Below are positions 6,838 to 12,551 of a stretch of DNA of 13,515 bases, piece by piece (the first letter of the stretch is position 1; the number at the start of each line of letters is the position of its first letter). The stretch comes from Methanobacteriota archaeon (GTDB lineage Archaea; Methanobacteriota; Methanobacteria; Methanobacteriales; Methanobacteriaceae). The notes under the pieces are model-generated. The model saw only the letters and a program-made list of their open reading frames with translations. It ran no database searches and had not been told where the DNA came from. The position numbers and the translations under genes were made by a program. The stretch is taken from NCBI GenBank assembly GCA_023436175.1, contig JAEZKE010000089.1, positions 1-13,515 on the forward strand. Reading direction: 5' to 3'.

Positions 6838-7776
6838 TTATTTATTAGGTAGTCGCGAAACAGGCTCTTCTGAAGTTTTATTAGGCATAATCATGTCATA
6901 ATTAATTTTTAAAGTGTTTAAAGATAGTTTTAATCCGTACATTCCCCATATTCCGGCATATATAATTGCCGTTATAACTTTAGAATATTCATCTTTGTAA
7001 TGTTTGTTGTAAAAGATATACATTGCCTTATAAAACTCATATATGAGCTTGTTTTTCTGTTTACTACTTGCCCCTTTGTAATGAATTATTTTTGCATCAC
7101 TGTAATACACTATTTTCCAACCAGCAGATTTAATTCGATAGCACCAGTCAATATCCTCCCCGTACATGAAGAATGTTTCATCTAAGAGCCCTATCTGCTT
7201 AATGGCAGCAGATCTTACCATCATGAAAGCTCCAACTAAACAATCAACTTCGTAGGTTTCATCTTCATCAAGATATGTGAGATTATATCTTCCAAAACGT
7301 TTACTTTTAGGAAAAATATGTGATAATCCCATCATTCGATAAAGTGAAACATTAAAATCGGGAAAACTTCTCCTACAAGCTTTGTCTAATGTGCCGTCTG
7401 GCAAAACAACTTTACATCCAAGCGCACCTATAGTATCATCTGTTTCCATATATTCTATACATTTTTCAAGACAATCATCAATGACTATAGTATCGGAATT
7501 AAGTAACAATATGTATTTAGAAGAAATTTGATCTATAACTAAATTATTTGCATGGGCAAAGCCTTTATTTTCTCTATTTGCAACGAATTTAATTAATCCA
7601 TTCTCTGATTCTTTGTAAAAATCTTTTTGTAAATTTTCAAGGCTTCCGTCGGCTGATGCATTGTCTACAACGTATATTTCATAACTGAAAGGATGGCATT
7701 TACTGATTACAGATTTTATAGTTTGTTTTGTTAAATCATAGGTACGATAGTTCACTATTATTATAGATAAGTCCAT
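6838..7776 (-). CDS. GT2 family glycosyltransferase, rhamnosyltransferase-like
   Basis: The 312-residue protein is a GT-A fold family 2 enzyme that transfers a sugar from a nucleotide sugar to a growing lipid-linked glycan at the cytosolic membrane face. Motifs are SIIIVNYRT (4-12), VVDNASADGS (36-45), NSD (93-95, the metal/nucleotide DxD equivalent), CRRSFPDF (134-141), VGAFMMVRSAA (181-191) and YGEDIDWCYRIKSAGW (205-220) with the catalytic-base acidic pair, then IIHYKGASS. This set is typical of WbbL-like rhamnosyltransferases, but the donor sugar cannot be read from sequence. There is no long hydrophobic segment; a weakly hydrophobic stretch lies at about 263-280. GAGAGG (7785-7790) is a plausible binding site. 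It is the first gene of a pair with the sugar-1-phosphate transferase. Confidence 0.88.
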   Translation of the reverse strand: MDLSIIIVNYRTYDLTKQTIKSVISKCHPFSYEIYVVDNASADGSLENLQKDFYKESENGLIKFVANRENKGFAHANNLVIDQISSKYILLLNSDTIVIDDCLEKCIEYMETDDTIGALGCKVVLPDGTLDKACRRSFPDFNVSLYRMMGLSHIFPKSKRFGRYNLTYLDEDETYEVDCLVGAFMMVRSAAIKQIGLLDETFFMYGEDIDWCYRIKSAGWKIVYYSDAKIIHYKGASSKQKNKLIYEFYKAMYIFYNKHYKDEYSKVITAIIYAGIWGMYGLKLSLNTLKINYDMIMPNKTSEEPVSRLPNK

Positions 7777-7809
7777 AAATTCTGCCTCTCTATAAAATAT
7801 TACATCTAT

Positions 7810-7854
7810 AAATTGAAATAATCAATTTGAAGTAATAAATTTTCCAATATATTG
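7810..7854. promoter_or_regulatory. Inverted-repeat cluster upstream of the GT2/sugar-transferase pair
   Basis: AAATTGA-AATAA-TCAATTT (7810-7828) is a 7-base inverted repeat with a 5-base spacer. CAATATATTG (7845-7854) is a perfect palindrome that on the minus strand could also serve as a TATA element about 70 bases from the start codon. CATATTG follows at 7860-7866. Possible operator and promoter; AT-richness makes chance palindromes fairly likely. Confidence 0.3.
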
Positions 7855-7972
7855 ATTACCATATTGAAAAGTTATCTAACATTTCAAGAGGTTATAATAT
7901 TATATTAAAATAAGAAAGATAAGCTTTACTATACTATTTTGATACAATAATAACTTTAAATGTATTTTTAAT

Positions 7973-7995
7973 AAAAAAAGTCATTTTATTTGACT
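7973..7995 (-). terminator. Hairpin plus T-run terminator of the acyltransferase/GT2 unit
   Basis: On the minus strand the sequence is AGTCA, a 7-base loop, TGACT, then T6. The T run overlaps the last base of the stem. It lies about 220 bases after the stop of the GT2 gene ending at 8216, and it separates this unit from the next promoter. Confidence 0.5.
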
Positions 7996-8085
7996 AATTT
8001 AAAAAATATTCACTATTTTTTTCTACAAATTTTGGACTACTTAGAAAAAATTAAGTTTAATGATAAATATAGTAATAATATCCTA

Positions 8086-8282
8086 TTAAATAATTTGTAA
8101 AAATTTTATTTGATAGTTCAATTTATTAAAAAATAAATTAAACTGTTTTAATTTAATGTTTATATAAAATAATCTTAAATATTTTAATTAAAATGATTTT
8201 TATATGTTGTAAACCCTATAAATAAATAAATTTAACAGTATTTTTAATTAAAAGCCATTCCACTTTTAAATAATTTGTAAAA
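8086..8282. repeat. 17-base direct repeat, copies 180 bases apart
   Basis: TTAAATAATTTGTAAAA occurs at 8086-8102 in the intergenic gap and at 8266-8282 in the 3' end of the GT2 gene, where on the minus strand it encodes FTNYL. The intergenic copy can also be read as FTNYL but is flanked by stops. It could be a remnant of a duplicated gene end or chance in AT-rich DNA. Confidence 0.35.
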
Positions 8283-9175
8283 TTTTTACTTTCATATTTC
8301 GTTTTTTCTAATTTTTTTAAAGAGTTGAACCCTTCTTTTAAACCAGTTAAATATATGCTGCCATTCCCTTGTTTAGAGAAAAACAGGTATTTAATAAAAT
8401 AACCTGCAAGTAAAAAAATGCCATTCAAGGCTAATTGAGGCCATGGCATGTTTTTATAAGGAACATAAACATTATTTCGAGCAGCTAATTTAATTTTAAA
8501 CTCATTATATTTGCTACCGCTGGTTCCGCTGCCCAAATGATAAACAACTGCTTCTGGACAGTACATACATTTATATCCCCTAATTCTTGCTCTAAAACTG
8601 ATGTCAACATCTTCCATATATGCAAAGAATTTTTCATCGAAGTATCCTATTTCATCTAGAATATTCTTTCTATAAAGAGCAGCACCAGCACAGGCACTGA
8701 ATGTTTCTCTTTTAGTAGTGTATAAATCTGGGGATTTTCCATCACCCACTTTCCAGGTCCAACCTAAAATAGTATATTCATCCCCAGCATCGTCCATTTT
8801 ACTTCTATCTGTGTATTGAATCATCTTAGATGAGACTGCAAAGATATTTTCATCTTTTTCAATACATTCCATAAGATTTGAAATACAATCTGGCTCTATT
8901 TCAACATCATTATTTAGAAGAAATACATATTCCGAAGAAGAAATTTTTATCCCATGATTAACTGCAGCAGCGAAGCCTAAATTTTCTTTATTTTGTATTA
9001 AAGTGAATTCAGGATAATGTTCATTGATATATTCGATACTTCCATCAGATGACGCGTTATCTACAATTATTAACTCATAAAATGGGTAATCTTGCTTTCT
9101 AATAGAATCGAGACACGTTTTAATGAACTGTTTTCCATTAAAATTAGGTATTATTATTGAAAGTTTTGTATTCAT
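8216..9175 (-). CDS. GT2 family glycosyltransferase with C-terminal membrane segment
   Basis: The 319-residue protein has a complete GT-A family 2 core: LSIIIPNFNG (5-14), IIVDNASSDGS (36-46), ENLGFAAAVNHG (64-75), LLNND (86-90), CAGAALYRKNILDEIGYFDEKFF (about 162-184) and YMEDVDISFRARIRGYK (186-202), then VVYHLGSGTSG. After the core, about residues 250-270 (LALNGIFLLAGYFIKYLFF) form a probable membrane segment, followed by a basic tail. It shares fold and motifs with the GT2 gene at 6838-7776 but differs clearly, so they likely add different sugars to the same lipid-linked glycan. AAAGGA at 9183-9188 precedes the start by seven bases. The acyltransferase gene lies 39 bases upstream on the same strand. 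Donor and acceptor are unknown. Confidence 0.87.
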   Translation of the reverse strand: MNTKLSIIIPNFNGKQFIKTCLDSIRKQDYPFYELIIVDNASSDGSIEYINEHYPEFTLIQNKENLGFAAAVNHGIKISSSEYVFLLNNDVEIEPDCISNLMECIEKDENIFAVSSKMIQYTDRSKMDDAGDEYTILGWTWKVGDGKSPDLYTTKRETFSACAGAALYRKNILDEIGYFDEKFFAYMEDVDISFRARIRGYKCMYCPEAVVYHLGSGTSGSKYNEFKIKLAARNNVYVPYKNMPWPQLALNGIFLLAGYFIKYLFFSKQGNGSIYLTGLKEGFNSLKKLEKTKYESKNFTNYLKVEWLLIKNTVKFIYL

Positions 9176-9214
9176 AAAAATTTCCTTTTTAAATTAATAA
9201 TCATTTTTTACTAT

Positions 9215-10294
9215 TTATTTCTTATAAATGATATTTAAATTCAATATTCTAGTCAAAAATCTACGTATACCATTTAATGATGGGATTAAAATATTTTTAT
9301 TTTGAGAGTCATCCTTTATTAAAATTCTTACAGCAAGGTCTGTCAAAGCTTTTACACCATTGCTAACTACATCTCTAGACAGGACAAAAAGTACTATAGT
9401 TGATCCCAAAATAACATAAATTAAAGAGAAAAGGTAACTTTTAAATACGAAGTTAAAACCAAGGTATCTCATAAGTTCAGGCAAATAAGTTACAAAGTAT
9501 AAATGTAAAATATAAATTGCCAGTGAATTTCTACCCATTTTGGTTAAAAATGTTTTTTTAGAGGTCATGATGTTAAACAAAAGGATACAACATAGTATTC
9601 CAACAGATATAACCATGAGCCTTAAAATGATACCCTCTAAGTTTCCCATGTGCATATTAACATAAGAATCTCTTAACAGTAAAAGTTTACCGGTTTTAGG
9701 TGCGAAAAATAAAGTTGCTGATGCAAGCAACGCAACAAAAACACCCGCAGACAAATATTTATTAAATGTGAATTTTTCTTTTAAATCTTTGAAATAATAC
9801 CCAAAAAGAAACACAGGGAAGAAACATAAAGTCCTTGAAATTGATAAGAAATTTGTTTTGAAATCAATGGTACCTATAAATAATGCCAATGCAATACTAA
9901 GCCAAAACACATATTTTATTCTGTCTGCAGCCGGTAAAAAAGTTCTCCAGAAAAATAAACTCAATAAATACCACAATCCAAATCCAGGTATTATATATAT
10001 GGTTTTAGTTAATTCTCCATTTATTAAAAAAGCAGATATAATCCAAAGCGTGTCAAATAACAAAAATGGTATAAAAATATTTTTTAAAGCCTTTATATTA
10101 GTATCAGGAGTAATTTTAGAAAAATATCCGCTGATAAATATAAATAATGGCATATGGAAAAGGTATATAGCTGCATAAACCATATCAAAAGTAAAAAAAT
10201 TAAAACAAGTGGCAATAAAATGGCCAAAAACTACCAAAATTATAGCCAAACCCCTTAAGTTATCAAATTTAAGATCGCGACCCACCGTAACCAC
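9215..10294 (-). CDS. Acyltransferase family 3 membrane protein
   Basis: This 359-residue polytopic protein belongs to the acyltransferase-3 family (PF01757), which O-acylates sugars of surface glycans, usually with acetyl groups. Family marks are FDNLRGLAIILVVFGHF (10-26) with R14 and H25, and FHMPLFIFISGYFSK (46-60). About ten hydrophobic helices span residues 13-310, and a basic hydrophilic tail of about 45 residues follows. The start is GTG at 10294, preceded by AGGGG; an in-frame TAG lies directly upstream, so the frame cannot extend further. A second GTG three codons in is possible. It heads a two-gene unit with the GT2 gene 39 bases downstream and is divergent from gpsA. The acceptor glycan is not known; some family members act on small molecules or resemble fucose-4-O-acetylase. 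Confidence 0.85.
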   Translation of the reverse strand: MVTVGRDLKFDNLRGLAIILVVFGHFIATCFNFFTFDMVYAAIYLFHMPLFIFISGYFSKITPDTNIKALKNIFIPFLLFDTLWIISAFLINGELTKTIYIIPGFGLWYLLSLFFWRTFLPAADRIKYVFWLSIALALFIGTIDFKTNFLSISRTLCFFPVFLFGYYFKDLKEKFTFNKYLSAGVFVALLASATLFFAPKTGKLLLLRDSYVNMHMGNLEGIILRLMVISVGILCCILLFNIMTSKKTFLTKMGRNSLAIYILHLYFVTYLPELMRYLGFNFVFKSYLFSLIYVILGSTIVLFVLSRDVVSNGVKALTDLAVRILIKDDSQNKNILIPSLNGIRRFLTRILNLNIIYKK

Positions 10295-10430
10295 AAGTAT
10301 CCCCTACAGTGTAATTAATAGAATATGGTATTAATAAATGTCGACAAATAGCCATCTTAATATTAAATAAAGGATTTATATGAATTAAATATCTGTTAAT
10401 ACACATTTCTGGTAATTTTTTTATTACTCA

Positions 10431-10494
10431 AGTTCAATACTGAACTCTTACAATAAACTCATGATCTAAATTTAAAACAGTATACTGATCTAAA
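10431..10494. repeat. Cluster of short repeats, candidate regulator-binding sites
   Basis: AGTTCA-ATAC-TGAACT (10431-10446) is a 6-base inverted repeat. CAGTATACTG (10478-10487) is a perfect palindrome. TGATCTAAA occurs at 10462-10470 and 10486-10494. The motif TGA(A/T)CT thus appears at 10441, 10462 and 10486, spacings of 21 and 24 bases or about two helical turns. Confidence 0.35.
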
Positions 10495-10684
10495 AACAAG
10501 TAATTCATTTTTCAGCTTTAAATTCCCTTAATCAAACAATATTATTAAATTTTTAATAAAATATTTAACTTTACTACTTTTTTATTATTTTAGGACAATA
10601 AGTAATAACTATAAGACTTATTAGTCACAATTTAGTATTTAAATTAGTTTATTAATATTGATTTTAATGATATGTTGAAATGTA

Positions 10685-10694
10685 TTATAAATTT
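10685..10694 (+). promoter_or_regulatory. Probable gpsA promoter (TATA box)
   Basis: TTATAAATTT lies about 40 bases before the gpsA ATG. A start site near 10715 would leave a leader of about 17 bases carrying the strong site GAGGTGAT. Confidence 0.5.
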
Positions 10695-10731
10695 AATGAA
10701 TTCCAGTTTGACAATTACATGAGGTGATTTC

Positions 10732-11706
10732 ATGGATTTAAAAGCATCCGTTATTGGAGCAGGGGGACTAGGAACAGCTATTGCACAACTTATATCTGTT
10801 AATGTAGATTCCGTGTATTTATATGCCCGACGTAAAGAAGTTGTAGATGAGATAGCTAAAACAGGATATAATACAGAATATTACCCTAATCTTAAATTAG
10901 CGGATAATATTATCCCTGTTAATGATTTTAAACATGTTAAAGATTGTAATATTGTATTTTTATGTGTTCCCTCATCTGGAATTAGATCTCCACTTAAAGA
11001 GTTATCTAAATCCATCTGTAAAGATTGCATACTGGTTAGTACAGCCAAAGGAATAGAGTATCCTTCCTTAAAAACTATGAGCGAAATTGTGGCTGAATAC
11101 TTTAATAGGTCTCCAGTCATATTATCTGGACCTAATTTTGCATCTGAGATTGCACTTTCATTATTTACAGTAGCCAATATAGCTTCTAATAATTCAGAAC
11201 ATTTAAAATTAGTTAAAAAAGTTTTAACCACAGATGAATTTAAGGTCAAATTAAATGAAGATGTGATCGGGACAGAATGCTGTGGTGTAATTAAAAATAT
11301 AAATGCAATTGCTTATGGTATCTGTGAAGGAATGAATTTGAATGATAACGCCAGATATGCAGTCTTAACCAAAGGATTCAATGAGACTAAAGATGTAATA
11401 GAATCTTTAGGAGGTAAAAGGGATACAGTCAATGACTATTGTGGTTTTGGTGATGTAGTTTTAACCTCTACCTCCGGAGAAAGCAGGAACCACACATTAG
11501 GTATGTTATACGGTCAAAGGATAGTTGTTGATGAAAAAGCCTCTGGAATAATATTTGAAGGTAAAAACTCCATAATGGCCATAAAAGCACTGTGTGATAA
11601 GACCTCTGTAGACAGTACCATTGTTGACTTTGTATATGATATTATAGTGAATTCAATACCTCCCAAAATAGCATTTAAGAAATTATGGGATAAAATGGAA
11701 TACTAA
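10732..11706 (+). CDS. gpsA: NAD(P)-dependent sn-glycerol-3-phosphate dehydrogenase
   Basis: This cytosolic enzyme reduces dihydroxyacetone phosphate to sn-glycerol-3-phosphate. The 324 residues match GpsA: the Rossmann loop GAGGLG (9-14), CVPS (78-81), STAKGIEYPS (103-112), SGPNFASEI (132-140), catalytic K188 in GVIKNINAIAYG (185-196), GFGDVVLTSTSGESRN (238-253) and a helical C-terminus. The binding site GAGGTGAT (10721-10728) lies three bases from the ATG. Archaeal membrane lipids are built on sn-glycerol-1-phosphate by the unrelated EgsA, so a bacterial-type GpsA here is unlikely to serve core lipid synthesis. Its place directly before a nucleotidyltransferase suggests that its product is activated for a surface polymer. 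Transfer from bacteria is plausible but untested. Confidence 0.88.
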   Translation: MDLKASVIGAGGLGTAIAQLISVNVDSVYLYARRKEVVDEIAKTGYNTEYYPNLKLADNIIPVNDFKHVKDCNIVFLCVPSSGIRSPLKELSKSICKDCILVSTAKGIEYPSLKTMSEIVAEYFNRSPVILSGPNFASEIALSLFTVANIASNNSEHLKLVKKVLTTDEFKVKLNEDVIGTECCGVIKNINAIAYGICEGMNLNDNARYAVLTKGFNETKDVIESLGGKRDTVNDYCGFGDVVLTSTSGESRNHTLGMLYGQRIVVDEKASGIIFEGKNSIMAIKALCDKTSVDSTIVDFVYDIIVNSIPPKIAFKKLWDKMEY

Positions 11707-11739
11707 ATTTGACTAATTTATAAAAATATATCAATTAAC

Positions 11740-11746
11740 AGGTGAT
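11740..11746 (+). promoter_or_regulatory. Ribosome binding site that decides the nucleotidyltransferase start
   Basis: AGGTGAT sits four bases before ATG 11751. The GTG at 11742, which would also open the frame, is part of this site and so is not the start. The 3-4 base spacing matches gpsA and the sugar-1-phosphate transferase gene. Confidence 0.75.
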
Positions 11747-11750
11747 TTTA

Positions 11751-12473
11751 ATGATAGCAATAATATTGGCAGCGGGAATGGGAACCCGATTGATGCCATT
11801 AACTAAGGATATTCCTAAACCATTACTTGAAATCCAGAATACAAGTTTACTGGAACGAATGATGCTAAACTGCATTTCCAATGGTGTTAAAGACTTTATT
11901 ATAGTTTTAGGCTACAAAAAAGAAAGAGTAATAGAAAAAATTGATTATTTACAGAGCAAATATCATGTTAAAATATCTGCAGTGGAAAATAAAAAATATT
12001 CACAAACAAACACATCTTGTTCGGTTAACCTGGCAACCCGGCATTTAGATGATGATGTAATAATCATAAATGGAGATAATGTTGTAGATGAACGCATAAT
12101 CTCAGGCCTGCTTAAGATCAATGAAACTGCCCTTGTGGTTGACAATTATAAACAGCTGAATGAAGAGTCTTTTAAGGTGCGAATTGAAGAGAATATAATA
12201 ATGGAAATCGGAAAAGGGATAAACATTGATACAGCCTCAGGAGAATTCATAGGAATCTCAAAAGTATCTAAAGATGATTTACCATTATTCAACTCTATTT
12301 TAGAGGATTTAATAGCAAAAGATGTCCAAAATTATTATGATTTAACTTACAAAGATTTGAGTAAGAAAACAAGCATTGGATATTTCTACACTAATGGCTT
12401 AAAATGGACTGAAATAGACGATAAAAACGACTGGAAATATGCTCATACTTTGATCGGAGAGTTTAATGAGTAA
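11751..12473 (+). CDS. LicC-like sugar/polyol-phosphate nucleotidyltransferase
   Basis: The 240-residue protein has the NTP-transferase fold: MIAIILAAGMGTRLMPLTKDIPKPLLEI with the nucleotide loop AAGMGTRL (7-14) and K23, then LGYKKE, KKYSQTNTSCSVNLA (81-95), the metal-binding NGD (107-109), ASGEFIGISK (162-171) and EIDDKNDWKYA (221-231). The YxxTNTxxS segment, the GE-x-IGI step and the EID ending resemble phosphocholine cytidylyltransferases (LicC) more than glucose-1-phosphate thymidylyltransferases. Next to gpsA, glycerol-3-phosphate is a plausible substrate, giving CDP-glycerol. The usual enzyme for that, TagD/GCT, has the unrelated HxGH fold, so this would be a non-homologous replacement. 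Phosphocholine, another polyol phosphate or a sugar phosphate are alternatives. The gap to gpsA is 44 bases, which suggests one transcript. Confidence 0.8.
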   Translation: MIAIILAAGMGTRLMPLTKDIPKPLLEIQNTSLLERMMLNCISNGVKDFIIVLGYKKERVIEKIDYLQSKYHVKISAVENKKYSQTNTSCSVNLATRHLDDDVIIINGDNVVDERIISGLLKINETALVVDNYKQLNEESFKVRIEENIIMEIGKGINIDTASGEFIGISKVSKDDLPLFNSILEDLIAKDVQNYYDLTYKDLSKKTSIGYFYTNGLKWTEIDDKNDWKYAHTLIGEFNE

Positions 12474-12484
12474 TATAATTTAAT

Positions 12485-12501
12485 AACCAAGTATACTGGT
12501 T
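12485..12501. promoter_or_regulatory. Small inverted repeat between the nucleotidyltransferase and the last gene
   Basis: AACCA-AGTATAC-TGGTT forms a 5-base stem with a 7-base loop, 12 bases after the stop codon. No T run follows, so it is not a clear terminator. It may be an RNA processing hairpin. AGTATACTG within it also occurs at 10479-10487 upstream of gpsA. Confidence 0.25.
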
Positions 12502-12541
12502 CGTTTATATTAAAAATATCCAAAAATATTTTAATTAATAT

Positions 12542-12547
12542 AGGTGG
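12542..12547 (+). promoter_or_regulatory. Ribosome binding site for the TTG-started last gene
   Basis: AGGTGG precedes TTG 12552 by four bases, the same short spacing as in the two genes upstream. No ATG or GTG lies in frame between the previous stop at 12471 and about 12800, so TTG is the best start. Confidence 0.6.
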
Positions 12548-12551
12548 AACA

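Larger units (their letters stand above)
7777..8215. other. 439-base AT-rich gap inside the glycan block
   Basis: No convincing gene is present. On the minus strand it holds a hairpin-plus-T-run terminator for the upstream GT2 gene (7973-7995). Near 7810-7866 there is a cluster of inverted repeats that probably belongs to the promoter region of the downstream GT2 pair. A 17-base sequence at 8086-8102 recurs exactly 180 bases away inside the neighbouring coding region. Confidence 0.6.
10295..10731. other. 437-base divergent intergenic region between the two surface-polymer units
   Basis: No gene is visible. On the minus side, TTTATTAAT near 10330-10340 is a possible TATA box for the acyltransferase. 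On the plus side, TTATAAATTT at 10685-10694 serves gpsA. The middle carries short repeats at 10431-10494 that could be regulator sites shared by both directions. The rest is plain AT-rich sequence. Confidence 0.55.

Noticed and set aside
9858..10178. 106-codon open frame on the + strand inside the acyltransferase gene
   Set aside because: It is fully antisense to a well-supported membrane protein gene, has no family resemblance and no ribosome binding site that I can see.
11742..11744. GTG as start of the nucleotidyltransferase
   Set aside because: It is part of the AGGTGAT ribosome binding site. ATG 11751 gives the typical N-terminus MIAIILAAGMGTRL with normal spacing.
10479..12498. AGTATACTG shared by the regions upstream of gpsA and of the last gene, as a common operator
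   Set aside because: A nearly identical GTATACTGGT also occurs inside the DUF4012-like coding region at about 5043-5052, so the match is easily chance.
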